Part shown: piece after piece, positions 25,581 to 34,021 of the stretch
How the letters are laid out: each line of letters opens with the position of its first letter
How positions within the stretch are numbered: the stretch's first letter is position 1
Assembly: GCF_001424645.1 (NCBI RefSeq)
Contig: NZ_LMQR01000001.1
Coordinates: 3,047,857 to 3,111,856 of the forward strand
Direction: 5' to 3'
DNA: 64,000 nt
Origin: Frigoribacterium sp. Leaf415
Lineage (GTDB): Bacteria > Actinomycetota > Actinomycetes > Actinomycetales > Microbacteriaceae
The notes under the pieces: model-generated
Seen by the model: the letters and a program-made list of their open reading frames with translations, nothing else
Database searches by the model: none
Told to the model about the DNA's origin: nothing
Made by a program: the position numbers and the translations under genes

Positions 25581-26131
25581 GGTCCACGAGCGTGTCGACG
25601 ACACGGACCTCGGGTCGAGCCGACGTCCGTGGCTGTTGAGAGACAGCCCGGCGACGCCGTCCGGGAGGATGCGTCGCCCGAGCCCAGGCGAAGGTCCGAC
25701 GCGTCGCCCGGGTGACCGGCATTCCTGCTCCGGGTTCCGAGAACGCCTGACGCGCGCTTCGACCTCCGCGGCTTCTGTCGGATGCCGAAGTTGCCGACCG
25801 ACGCGACCGGGTCGACCCCTCGTCGAGAAGTCCTGCCTCCAGCCGCGAGTCGCCGTGGAGTGCGGGGTGGTGATGCACGCGTTGCAGCACGGATCAGGAG
25901 TTGCCGCCGAGTGCGGGTGCGGGTGCGGGTGCGGGGGCGGGTGCGGCTGCGGGGGCGGGGGCGGCTGCGGCTGCGGCTGCGGCTGCGGCTGCGGGGCGGG
26001 TGCGGGGGCAGGTGCGGGGGCGGGTGCGGGCGTGGTCAGGAAGGAGAGCTGGCTAGACGCGAAGGCAGTCGCTGTCAACCCCCTTCGGCCGACTGGTGCG
26101 GGCTTTGGAGTGCGTGCAACAATTCGCTGAG
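25581..26131. other. Gene-free stretch with a long G-rich repeat
   Basis: About 550 bases between the AbiEi-like and AraC genes. The first 330 bases show no credible gene. Positions 25911-26033 are a purely G-rich hexamer tract described separately. The AraC promoter presumably lies after it. Confidence 0.5.
25911..26033. repeat. G-rich GCGGGT/GCGGCT hexamer tract
   Basis: About 20 imperfect hexamers of GCGGGT, GCGGGG and GCGGCT on the plus strand, almost without C-rich interruptions. Runs of three or more G at regular spacing could form G-quadruplexes upstream of the AraC gene. Frames across it (poly Gly-Cys or Gly-Ala) are not real genes. Confidence 0.9.
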
Positions 26132-27091
26132 ATGGCTGCCCAGGACGACAAGATCCGCTTCGACGCGCGCGGACGAGATCTGGACGAGGCCGTCGAGATC
26201 CTGAGCGCCGGGTACAACGGACGTGGTTTCCACGTCGTCCCCACCGAGGCGCCTTTCGCGTTCCGCCACACCATCGTCGGCGACGGTGCCATGACCCTGC
26301 GCTCGACGATGTTCATGGGTCGCGTCGACGGCCAGGCGGCGGCCGGCGACGAGCACGTCGTGCACTGGCTGCTCGCCGGACGCTCGACCGTCGACAACGG
26401 TCGCGACGAGGTGGCCGGCGCCGTCGGGCGACCGATCCTCTTCCCCGAGGGGCGAGAGTTCGAGTTCACCACCGAGGACGTCAACCAGAGCCTGCTGCAC
26501 CTGTCGAAGTCGGTCGTCGACGAGGTCGCGGCCGAGCGTCACGGCATCATGCCCGGCACGATCCGCTTCGACCACGCCGCCCCCGTCTCGTCCGCCGCCG
26601 TGCAGGCCTGGCACGCCACCGTCCGCCTGATCGGTCGTGCCTACCTGGGCTCGGGCGAACCCAGCGACCTGATGCGCACCGAGATGGCCCGGTTGGCCGC
26701 CGGCGCCCTGCTCGACACCTTCGCCCACACGTCGAGCCCGATGCCCGCCGCCCTGCTCGCACCGCGCAACGCGAGCCTCCGCCTCGCCGTCGAGTACATG
26801 CACGCCAGCGCGCACCTGCCGATCTCGGCCGTCGACATCGCCCGGGAGGCGGGGCTCACCCCCCGCGGGCTGCAACAAGCGTTCAGTCGTCACCTCGACA
26901 CCACGCCCACGGCCTACCTGCGCGAGATCCGCCTCGAGCGCGTGCACGAGGCCCTGCGCGAAGCCACCCCGGACGCGACGACCGTCGCCGACGTGGCCCG
27001 GCACTGGGCCTTCGCCCACCTCGGCCGGTTCTCGGCCGCGTACCAGCAGCGGTTCGGCGAGTACCCCCGCGAGACGCTGCACCGCGGCTGA
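26132..27091 (+). CDS. AraC-family transcriptional regulator
   Basis: A 319-residue protein: an N-terminal cupin-like sensing part (about 1-170) and a C-terminal double HTH (about 215-315) with ISAVDIAREAGLTPRGLQQA and AHLGRFSAAYQQRFGEYP, the latter a standard AraC signature. The start is uncertain: ATG at 26132 is chosen, but GTG codons at 26096 and nearby are in frame or close, and none has a strong ribosome site. Target genes are unknown; it stands between unrelated genes. Confidence 0.85.
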   Translation: MAAQDDKIRFDARGRDLDEAVEILSAGYNGRGFHVVPTEAPFAFRHTIVGDGAMTLRSTMFMGRVDGQAAAGDEHVVHWLLAGRSTVDNGRDEVAGAVGRPILFPEGREFEFTTEDVNQSLLHLSKSVVDEVAAERHGIMPGTIRFDHAAPVSSAAVQAWHATVRLIGRAYLGSGEPSDLMRTEMARLAAGALLDTFAHTSSPMPAALLAPRNASLRLAVEYMHASAHLPISAVDIAREAGLTPRGLQQAFSRHLDTTPTAYLREIRLERVHEALREATPDATTVADVARHWAFAHLGRFSAAYQQRFGEYPRETLHRG

Positions 27092-27158
27092 GGTCGGCGG
27101 TGCCCGGAGCGCGTGGTCCCCTAGCTGCCGGGCGTGACTCCTGGGCTCGTGCCGACGG

Positions 27159-28088
27159 TCAGCGACCGAGCGCGGCGTAGACGCGCAGGGCGCCGGGGAC
27201 GACCTCGACCGTGACGGGCAGCGGCCCGACGCGCTCGCCGTCGGCGTAGGCGGCGACCCCGTCGGCCTCGATCACGGCTCGACGCACGCGGTGGACGGTC
27301 ACGTTCGGGTGGCTCAGGTGGGTGCCGCGGAACACGCTCGGGAACAGCCGCACGAACTGCCAGCGCGTCAGCCGCTCGACCACGAGCACGTCGAGCAGCC
27401 CGTCGTCGAGCACGGCGTCGGGTGTGACCTTCATCCCGCCGCCGAGCGACTGGCCGTTGCCGACCGAGATCAGGGTGCCCTCGACCGTCGACGCGACCCC
27501 ATCGAGCTCGAGGCGGTACGCGATCTTCGGCAGCCGCACCAGCTCGATGGCGAGGGCGACGTCGTAGCGTCGGCGACCCTTGGGCCAGCTCAGCCGGTTG
27601 GCGCGTTCGTTGACGACGGCGTCGAAGCCCGCCGAGACCATGCAGGCGAACCAGGTGGCCCGGCCGTCGGCCTGCAGCACGCGACCGGCGTCGATGGTGG
27701 TCGGCTCGCCCTCGAGCAGTCGGACCAGGAGGCGCGTGGCCGCCTCGGCGTCGTCGTGGGGCAGCCCGAAGGCCCGGGCCGTGTCGTTGCCGGTGCCCGT
27801 CGGCACCAGTCCCAGCGGCACGTCGGTGCCCGCGACGAGGTTGGCCCCGAGGTTCACCATGCCGTCGCCGCCGACGACGACCAGGGCGTCGGGGCGTTCG
27901 CCGTGGTCGGGGTCGAGCTCGCGGCGGGCCGCGGCCACGAGGTCGTCGTAGCTCGACTCGGTCAGCGGCACGACCGTGTGGCCGGCGTCGCGGAGCCCGG
28001 CGAGCACCCCGTCGGCGAGGTGCTTCCGGCCGCCGGCTGAGGCGCCGGGGTTGATCGCCACGACCAGGCGGAGGGGCGTCGGGGTCAT
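27159..28088 (-). CDS. Diacylglycerol kinase-family lipid kinase
   Basis: A 309-residue DagK/YegS-type kinase. It begins LRLVVAINPGASAGG, has the nucleotide-binding VVGGDGMVN and the substrate/ATP segment PTGTGNDTARAFGL, then a C-terminal beta-sandwich domain with ISVGNGQSLGGGM. It phosphorylates diacylglycerol or a related lipid at the inner membrane, using ATP. ATG at 28088 is chosen because the conserved core follows immediately; an in-frame upstream extension of 21 residues is low-complexity. Confidence 0.9.
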   Translation of the reverse strand: MTPTPLRLVVAINPGASAGGRKHLADGVLAGLRDAGHTVVPLTESSYDDLVAAARRELDPDHGERPDALVVVGGDGMVNLGANLVAGTDVPLGLVPTGTGNDTARAFGLPHDDAEAATRLLVRLLEGEPTTIDAGRVLQADGRATWFACMVSAGFDAVVNERANRLSWPKGRRRYDVALAIELVRLPKIAYRLELDGVASTVEGTLISVGNGQSLGGGMKVTPDAVLDDGLLDVLVVERLTRWQFVRLFPSVFRGTHLSHPNVTVHRVRRAVIEADGVAAYADGERVGPLPVTVEVVPGALRVYAALGR

Positions 28089-28189
28089 GGGGTCGATCTT
28101 GCCAGCCACGCGCCCGTCCGGCTCGGGCGGCCCGCCGCGGGGGGCGGGCATACTGGACGTTGACCCACCTGACGAGAGGCACCCTCACC

Positions 28190-28642
28190 ATGAGCAACAC
28201 CCACGGCACCACGACGACCGCGACCCCGGCCCCCTACGAGCCGACGATCCGCGAGTCGCCCAACCGCGGGGCCGGCCTGTTCGTCGGCACGGTCTTCCTG
28301 CTGCTCGGCGCCATCGGGTTCCTCGTCGAGGACATGGGCACGTTCTTCTCCACCCAGGGCGCCTCGCTCTGGTTCGTCTGGAACCTCAACCCCGCGCTCG
28401 TCGTCGTCTGGGTGCTGGTCGGCGCCGCGCTGATCATCGCGGGGGCGTCCTCGCGAGCGAGCGCCCGCTACATCAACACCTGGATCGGCCTGATCTTCGT
28501 CGTCTTCGGCGTCGTCGGCTTCTTCCTCGAGGGCACCGACGTCAACTTCCTGGCGTTCAACCTCGGCGACAACATCACCCACCTCGCCGGCGGCCTGCTG
28601 CTGCTCGCCACCGCCGTGGGTGCCGAGCGCCGCCGCCGCTGA
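28190..28642 (+). CDS. DUF4383-like membrane protein
   Basis: A 150-residue protein with four membrane helices after a short Thr-rich cytoplasmic N-terminus. The segments GLFVGTVFLLLGAIGFL, LVVVWVLVGAALIIAG, IFVVFGVVGFFLEG and LAGGLLLLATAVG fit the DUF4383 four-helix pattern with its NxADNxxHxxxG-like FNLGDNITHLAGG. Function unknown. ATG at 28190 follows GAGGCACC; the upstream in-frame ATG lies before this ribosome site. A reverse copy of the iterated motif follows the gene at 28742. Confidence 0.75.
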   Translation: MSNTHGTTTTATPAPYEPTIRESPNRGAGLFVGTVFLLLGAIGFLVEDMGTFFSTQGASLWFVWNLNPALVVVWVLVGAALIIAGASSRASARYINTWIGLIFVVFGVVGFFLEGTDVNFLAFNLGDNITHLAGGLLLLATAVGAERRRR

Positions 28643-28755
28643 ACCGCGCTGCGCCGCGTCTCGCCGCGCCGCGTCCCGCCTCGCAGGGGGCTGCGGGCTG
28701 GCTGCACGTCTGCCGAGATCGGCCCCGGGGGCTACCGGCACCGCGCCTCCCTGAC

Positions 28756-28774
28756 TAGGGTTAGGGTCACCTAA
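28756..28774. promoter_or_regulatory. DtxR/IdeR-like iron box
   Basis: TAGGGTTAGGGTCACCTAA matches 14 of 19 positions of the DtxR/IdeR consensus TTAGGTTAGCCTAACCTAA, and the flanks extend the GGTTAGG/CCTAACC symmetry. It lies 26 bases upstream of the heme-oxygenase-like gene, as expected for iron-repressed heme-iron acquisition. Confidence 0.7.
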
Positions 28775-28800
28775 CCCAGGTCACCCAGGAGGTGCGCACC

Positions 28801-29445
28801 ATGACCGTCGTCATCCCCTTCTCCGAGGCGGTGCGCGAGCGCACGGCCGAGCGGGTCCCCGCCGACGTCGGCTGCTCGTTCATGACCGACCTGCTGATCG
28901 GCCGGGGCACACGTGACGACTACGTGCAGCTGCTCGCCCAGCACTACTTCGTCTACGCCGCCCTCGAGGACGCCGCCGTGCGGTGGTCGGGCGACCCGGT
29001 CGTGGCTCCGTTCCTCGCCCCGGGGCTGACCCGGCTGCCAGCCATCGAGGCCGACCTGGCGTTCCTGCTCGGTGGCGACTGGCGGGCCCGCATCTCGCCG
29101 CTGCCGACCACCCGCGCGTACGTCGACCGCATCGAGCAGGCGTCGAGCTGGGCCGGCGGCTTCATCGCGCACCACTACACGCGCTGCCTCGGCGACCTGT
29201 CGGGCGGGCACCTGATCCGCAGCATCCTGCAGCGCCGGTTCGGCTTCGACACGAACGGCGTCGGGTTCTTCCTGTTCGCCGAGATCGCCGAGCCGAAGTC
29301 GTTCAAGACGACCTATCGCCGCCAGCTCGACGCGGTGGCCTGGTCGGCCGTCGAGCGCGAGGACGTTCTCGACGAGGTGTGCGCCGCGTATCGCTTCAGC
29401 ACCGAACTGTTCACCGACCTCGCCGCCGCGAAGGCCGCCGCCTAG
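28801..29445 (+). CDS. Heme oxygenase-like protein lacking the proximal histidine
   Basis: A 214-residue protein of the HO family. It has the helix FMTDLLIGRGTRDDYVQLL, the QHYFVYAALE segment, the distal-helix glycine motif GDLSGGH, and a C-terminal AYRFSTELF block. The family degrades heme to biliverdin, CO and iron. In bacterial and plant HO the axial ligand is a His in a T-x-x-x-H block near the N-terminus; here the aligned residue is Val19 (RERTAERVPADVG), and the usual Gln after DLSGG is His. It may be catalytically altered or use another ligand. ATG at 28801 has an AGGAGGTG ribosome site. Confidence 0.8.
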   Translation: MTVVIPFSEAVRERTAERVPADVGCSFMTDLLIGRGTRDDYVQLLAQHYFVYAALEDAAVRWSGDPVVAPFLAPGLTRLPAIEADLAFLLGGDWRARISPLPTTRAYVDRIEQASSWAGGFIAHHYTRCLGDLSGGHLIRSILQRRFGFDTNGVGFFLFAEIAEPKSFKTTYRRQLDAVAWSAVEREDVLDEVCAAYRFSTELFTDLAAAKAAA

Positions 29446-29526
29446 CCGATCGCCGACGGGCCGACCGGACGAGCGCACGGGTCGACCGGACGAACCGCCG
29501 GGCCGCCGCCTGGTCGTACCGGACGG

Positions 29527-30861
29527 TCAGCCCGCGGCAGCGGTCGTCGTGTCGTCGCCCACGCCGGCGTCGGCGGCTGCCTCGATGGCCGGCACGCGCG
29601 ACGCCTCGCTCATGAAGCGGCGCACGTCGAGGTCGACGATGATGTCGGCCGGCCGCAGCGGGCGCGACAGGTACAGCCCCTCGAGCGAGGTGATGCGGCT
29701 GAGGGCGACGTAGGTCTGCCCCGCGCTGAACACCCGCGAGCCGAGGTCGACGATGGCCCGGTCGTAGGTCTTGCCCTGGGACTTGTGGATCGTGACGGCC
29801 CAGGCGAGACGCAGCGGGAACTGTGTGAACTCGGCCACGACGTCTTTCTTGAGCTGCTTGGTGGTCGCCGAGTACGAGTACTTGTGCTTCTCCCAGACGA
29901 CGGGCTGCACCTCGTGCACCTCGCCGTCGACCTCGACGAAGACGGTGTCGCGCACCCGGGTGACGACGCCCGTGGTGCCGTTGACCCACCGTTGCTCGGA
30001 GTCGTTGCGGAGGAACATCACCCGGGCCCCGACCTTGAGCTCGAGGGCCTCGTCGGCCGGGTAGGCCCGCCCGCCGAACTCGCCGCTGACCTCGGCCTTG
30101 GCGGTCATCACCTTGCCCGACAGGCGATCGAGCTCGACCTTGTTGATGCGGTTGACCGTGTCGTTGCGCGTGGCCAGGGTGATGGCCCCGCCGTCGGTCG
30201 GCACGGGGCGGGCTCCGGCGCCGTTCAGTGCCCCGGCGATCTCGGCCGTGACCCGGCCGTGCCGCACGGCGTTCAGCATCTCTTTGAAGTCGCCCTCGGT
30301 CTGACGGTGGATGAAGGCCAGCTCGTAGATGCGCAGGCTCGCCTCGGCCCACACCTTGGCGTCGAAGAACCACATCGAGCGGTAGTTGTCGCGGAAGTAC
30401 TCGCGCTCTTCGGCGTCGCCCGGCACCGGCGGCAGTTGGTACGGGTCGCCGAACAGCACGACCTGCACGCCGCCGAACGGCTCGTGCTTGCGCTGCCGGG
30501 CCTGGCGAAGCGAGCGGTCGATGGCGTCCATCAGGTCGGCGTTGACCATCGAGACCTCGTCGATGACGAGCGTGTCGATGGTGTTCAGCAGCTTGCGCAG
30601 CTCGGCGTTCTGCTCGATGTCGTGGTCCGCGATGAGCCCCACCGAGAGGCGGAACAGCGAGTGGATCGTCTGGCCGCCGACGTTGAGGGCGGCGACGCCC
30701 GTGGGGGCGCAGATGACGATCTGCTTCGAGGTGTTCCACGACAGGTGGTTCAGCAGCGTCGACTTGCCCGTGCCGGCCCGGCCCGTGACGAAGATGTGCT
30801 CGCGGGTGTTCTCGATCGCGTCGTACAGCGCCTGCTGTTCGGCGGAGAGGGCCACGCTCAC
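29527..30861 (-). CDS. PIF1/RecD-like superfamily 1 helicase
   Basis: A 444-residue helicase. Walker A is FVTGRAGTGKSTLLNHL near residue 28, motif Ia is CAPTGVAALNVGG, motif II is LVIDEVSMV, motif III is VLFGDPYQLPPV, and the C-terminal motifs include TIHKSQGKTYDRAIVDLG and YVALSRITSLEGLYLSR, the full PIF1 set. Such enzymes unwind DNA 5' to 3' and handle G-quadruplexes and replication barriers. GTG at 30861 is chosen because an AAAGG ribosome site precedes it and the conserved region (ALSAEQQALYDAIE) follows at once. Confidence 0.92.
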   Translation of the reverse strand: MSVALSAEQQALYDAIENTREHIFVTGRAGTGKSTLLNHLSWNTSKQIVICAPTGVAALNVGGQTIHSLFRLSVGLIADHDIEQNAELRKLLNTIDTLVIDEVSMVNADLMDAIDRSLRQARQRKHEPFGGVQVVLFGDPYQLPPVPGDAEEREYFRDNYRSMWFFDAKVWAEASLRIYELAFIHRQTEGDFKEMLNAVRHGRVTAEIAGALNGAGARPVPTDGGAITLATRNDTVNRINKVELDRLSGKVMTAKAEVSGEFGGRAYPADEALELKVGARVMFLRNDSEQRWVNGTTGVVTRVRDTVFVEVDGEVHEVQPVVWEKHKYSYSATTKQLKKDVVAEFTQFPLRLAWAVTIHKSQGKTYDRAIVDLGSRVFSAGQTYVALSRITSLEGLYLSRPLRPADIIVDLDVRRFMSEASRVPAIEAAADAGVGDDTTTAAAG

Positions 30862-30964
30862 GACGACGAGCACCTTTCGGGAGGGGGTGGGGGAGGCCAC
30901 CAATCTACCCGCGACGGCGGTGGTGCTCGGGAGTTCGTGACCCGCGCCTCCTATTGTTGTCGTC

Positions 30965-31978
30965 ATGTCGTCGTCTGTGGGGGAGGAGACACGTCCACCG
31001 CTCGGCTGGCCGTTCGTCGCGATCTGGGGCGGGGCGCTGCTCTTCGTGCTGATCGGTTTCTGGGTCACCGTCGTGGCCCTGAACGCCACCGTCTACAGCG
31101 CCGCCGGGTTCGCCCGCGGCTACGTGGCGGCGGTCGATCGCGGCGACACGTCGAGCGCGTTGACCCTCGCGGGCGTCACGCCGACCGACCAGCTGGCCGA
31201 CGCGCTGCTCGAGGTGCCGTCGCTCGGCGGCATCGACGACGTGACCGAGGTGGGCGACGTCGACCTCGGTGACGACACCCACGCGATCACGCTCTCGTAC
31301 TCGATGCAGGGCACGTCGGCCACGGCCGCGGCCCCCGCGCAGTCGCAGTTCGTCGTGCAGCGGGTCGGCACCCGGTTCGGGCTGTTCCACTCGTGGCGCT
31401 TCGTGCAGGCGCCCACCGCGCAGCTCGACGTGACGCCCCAGCACGACTCCCGCTTCACGGTGGACGGCCGCGACGTCACGACCGACGCCCCCGACGTCGC
31501 GACCCGGTTCACGGTGCTCGCGCCGTCGCGGTTCGAGCTCGACCACTCGTCGCGCTACCTCGAGGCGCCGACCGTCGAGGCCGACGTGCTCACCGTCGGG
31601 GCGACGTCGGGGGTGTCGATCGAGGTGCAGCCCCGGGACGCGTTCGTCGAGGCCGTGCAGGACATGGTCGATCAGCAGCTCGACGAGCAGTGCGTCACGC
31701 AGCAGGTGCTGTTGCCGGCCGGCTGCCCCTTCGGCCGCCAGGTCGACGACCGGGTCACCGACGACCCGACGTGGACGGTGCCGGTGCACCCCGTCGTCTC
31801 GATCGTGCCCGGCCCGTCGGGCCAGTGGCAGGTGCCCGGGGTGGCCGGCACGGCCCACCTAGTCGTCGGTGCCCAGTCGCTCTTCGACGGCAAGCGCTAC
31901 ACGATCGACGAGGACGTCCCGTTCACCGTCACGTACCTCATGCGCATCAGCACGTCCGACGAGCTGACGTTCGACTGA
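30965..31978 (+). CDS. Hypothetical membrane-anchored protein
   Basis: A 337-residue protein with one N-terminal membrane helix (about residues 17-42) and a large extracytoplasmic domain of mixed beta strands. Two Cys residues (EQCVTQQ and AGCPFG) could form a disulfide. No family recognised. It is divergent from the helicase gene across 103 bases; a reverse copy of GACCCGCGCCTCCT lies 10 bases before its ATG. It converges on the ABC-transporter operon with a 13-base gap. Confidence 0.7.
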   Translation: MSSSVGEETRPPLGWPFVAIWGGALLFVLIGFWVTVVALNATVYSAAGFARGYVAAVDRGDTSSALTLAGVTPTDQLADALLEVPSLGGIDDVTEVGDVDLGDDTHAITLSYSMQGTSATAAAPAQSQFVVQRVGTRFGLFHSWRFVQAPTAQLDVTPQHDSRFTVDGRDVTTDAPDVATRFTVLAPSRFELDHSSRYLEAPTVEADVLTVGATSGVSIEVQPRDAFVEAVQDMVDQQLDEQCVTQQVLLPAGCPFGRQVDDRVTDDPTWTVPVHPVVSIVPGPSGQWQVPGVAGTAHLVVGAQSLFDGKRYTIDEDVPFTVTYLMRISTSDELTFD

Positions 31979-31991
31979 CCACGGCCCCGGG

Positions 31992-32702
31992 TCAGCGGAC
32001 GGAGGCGCGGCGCAGGAACGCGAACGTCCCCGCGATCGCCGCCGCCGCCAGCAGTGCCGCGGTGAGCGCCGCCCACCAGCTCTGGTAGTTCGCGAACACG
32101 GCGGGCAGCGAGGGGCCGGCCGCCAGGAGCGCGACAGCCAGCACGAGCACGACGCCGATCGAGATGCCGAGCGGGCCCCGCGGCCCGAACCGCAGCCAGG
32201 CCGCTCCGAACACCCCGCCGGCCGTCTGGGCGACGAGGGCGCCGAGGAACACGATCGGGACGAGCACGCCCAGGTCGCCGGCACCGAGGACGTTGACGTC
32301 GAAGACGTAGAAGCCACCGAACCAGTGGTCGGTCAGCACCTCGAGCGCGAGCAGGGCGGCGAACACCCCGGTCAGGTAGAGCGCGACGAGGGTGTGGGTC
32401 ACGGCGGTGCCCAGCGCGAACGCCCGCCGCGTCGCCCCGAACGAGGCCGCGAGGGGGAAGGTCGAGGCGACCGAGGCGACGCCCATGGCGACGAGGTACC
32501 CGGACTGGGCCCACACGACCCCCGGGTTGAAGCGCGCCCCGGTGGCGTAAGAGGCGCCGTCGTCGTAGGCGCCCGAGCGCTGCAGCGTGACCTGGATCAC
32601 CACGGTGACGGCGAACGTGATGGCGACGATGAGCAACGGCACGAGCAGCACGCCGCGCCGACGGGCGAACTGCAGTCGGACGACGGGCAGGATGCGGTTC
32701 AC
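31992..32702 (-). CDS. ABC-exporter membrane subunit
   Basis: A 236-residue protein with six hydrophobic segments, starting MNRILPVVRLQFARRR-like (GTG start). Its size and place after an ATP-binding protein fit the permease of a YtrA-controlled ABC system. The GTG overlaps the ATPase stop (GTGA). Substrate unknown; related systems in Gram-positive bacteria respond to cell-envelope-active antibiotics. Confidence 0.75.
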   Translation of the reverse strand: MNRILPVVRLQFARRRGVLLVPLLIVAITFAVTVVIQVTLQRSGAYDDGASYATGARFNPGVVWAQSGYLVAMGVASVASTFPLAASFGATRRAFALGTAVTHTLVALYLTGVFAALLALEVLTDHWFGGFYVFDVNVLGAGDLGVLVPIVFLGALVAQTAGGVFGAAWLRFGPRGPLGISIGVVLVLAVALLAAGPSLPAVFANYQSWWAALTAALLAAAAIAGTFAFLRRASVR

Positions 32703-33592
32703 GAGGTGACCCCTTCGAGTTCGGTGTCGCGCGAGCCGAGGGCCGCGACGACCTGTTGCAGTGAGACCCCCGAGAGTTCGATGCCCGCGGCGGCGGCGTC
32801 GGCTCGCGTGGTGTGGTCGGCGACGCCGTCGACCACCGCCGTCTTCAGCCCGCCGACCGCGTGCTGCGACAGGAGGAGGCGCCCGGCGGCGAACCGGTCG
32901 ACGGCGGATGCCGTCCCGGCGACCTGGTAGGCGGAAGCCCGCGCCTGGTCGACGTCGGAGTCGAGCCGCACCCGACCCTCGTCGAGCACGACCACCCGTT
33001 CGAGCAGGGCCTCCATCTCGTCGATCAGGTGGGTCGAGAGCAGGATCGTGCGGGGGTGGGCCGAGTAGTCGGCGAGCAGGCGGTCGTAGAACAGCTGCCG
33101 GGCCGTGGCGTCCAGTCCGAGGTAGGGCTCGTCGAAGATGGTCAGCGGGGCCCGCGAGGCCATGCCGATCACGATCGACGCGGCGGACAGCTGCCCGCGC
33201 GACATCTTCTTCAGGTCGGTTTTCTCGGGCACCCGCAGGTCGGCGGCGAGGTCGCGGGCGAGCGCGGCGTCCCACCCGCGGTGGAAGGCCGGTGCCACCG
33301 AGAGCACGTGCTTCAGTCGGAAGCCGTCCGGGTACCGCTGGCTGTCACGCACGAACGACACCCGCGACAGGACGTCGGCGTGGTCCGCGGGCTCTCGGCC
33401 GAAGACCCGCACCGCGCCTCCCGACGGCCGTTCCTGGCCGGCGACGCAGGCCATCAGCGTCGTCTTGCCGGCGCCGTTGCGGCCGAGGAGGCCGCAGATG
33501 ACACCCTCGTCGACGCTGAGGTCGACGCCGTCCAGGGCGCGCGAGGAGCCGTAACGACGGCTCAGGTCGGTGATCTCGATCACGGGGCTCAT
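32699..33592 (-). CDS. ABC transporter ATP-binding protein
   Basis: A 297-residue ATPase: Walker A GLLGRNGAGKTTLM near residue 36, a signature motif degenerated to MSRGQLSAA (standard LSGGQ replaced), Walker B LTIFDEPYLGLD and switch His in LLSTHLIDEME. The C-terminal 90 residues are a CcmA/YtrB-like extension. It works with the membrane subunit that follows and is preceded, with a 4-base overlap, by a GntR-type repressor gene. Confidence 0.9.
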   Translation of the reverse strand: MSPVIEITDLSRRYGSSRALDGVDLSVDEGVICGLLGRNGAGKTTLMACVAGQERPSGGAVRVFGREPADHADVLSRVSFVRDSQRYPDGFRLKHVLSVAPAFHRGWDAALARDLAADLRVPEKTDLKKMSRGQLSAASIVIGMASRAPLTIFDEPYLGLDATARQLFYDRLLADYSAHPRTILLSTHLIDEMEALLERVVVLDEGRVRLDSDVDQARASAYQVAGTASAVDRFAAGRLLLSQHAVGGLKTAVVDGVADHTTRADAAAAGIELSGVSLQQVVAALGSRDTELEGVTS

Positions 33593-33948
33593 GACTGGTC
33601 CTCTTGTTCGATCAGGTGGTGGAGGGCGGCAGTGTCGATGCCCAGCGCGCGTGCCTCGGCCACCAGCGGGCGCACGTACTCGTCGGCGAAGCGCGCCCGG
33701 CGGTGTTCGGCCAGGCGCTCGCGGGCACCGGTCGCGACGAACATGCCGACGCCCCGGCGCTTGTAGAGGATGCCGCGGTCGACCAACAGGTTGACGGCCT
33801 TGCCGGCCGTGGCCGGGTTGATCCGGTAGAACGCGGCGAGCTCGGTGGTCGACGCCACCGGTGCCTCGTCGGCGTAGGTGCCGTCGAGCACGTCCTTCTC
33901 GATCTGCGCAGCGAGCTGCTGGAAGATCGGCGTCCCGTCGTCGAGCAC
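33589..33948 (-). CDS. GntR-family (YtrA subgroup) repressor
   Basis: A 119-residue protein, the short form typical of YtrA. The N-terminal winged helix (about 1-75) includes IFQQLAAQIEKDVLDGTYAD, the recognition helix region STTELAAFYRINPATAGKAV and the wing YKRRGVGMFV, with only a short helical tail for dimerisation. GTG start at 33948 with AAAGGAG upstream. It is the first gene of an operon with an ABC transporter and likely autoregulates through the palindrome at 33961-33984. Confidence 0.9.
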   Translation of the reverse strand: MLDDGTPIFQQLAAQIEKDVLDGTYADEAPVASTTELAAFYRINPATAGKAVNLLVDRGILYKRRGVGMFVATGARERLAEHRRARFADEYVRPLVAEARALGIDTAALHHLIEQEDQS

Positions 33949-33960
33949 GACTGCTCCTTT

Positions 33961-33984
33961 GGTTAGCTACTTGAGTAGTTAACC
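33961..33984. promoter_or_regulatory. YtrA-type operator palindrome
   Basis: GGTTAGCTACT (left) and AGTAGTTAACC (right) flank a 2-base centre; only one pair is mismatched in 24 bases. It is an A/T-rich site 13 bases upstream of the GntR gene start, as expected for autorepression of the regulator-ABC operon. An AGGAGGCGCGGGTCG copy follows directly at 33986. Confidence 0.75.
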
Positions 33985-34021
33985 TAGGAGGCGCGGGTCG
34001 GCCTGTCAAGGACCGTCCCGT

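Noticed and set aside
25381..26130. Gly/Cys-repeat protein frame
   Set aside because: The sequence comes from the G-rich hexamer tract; no start context or domain.
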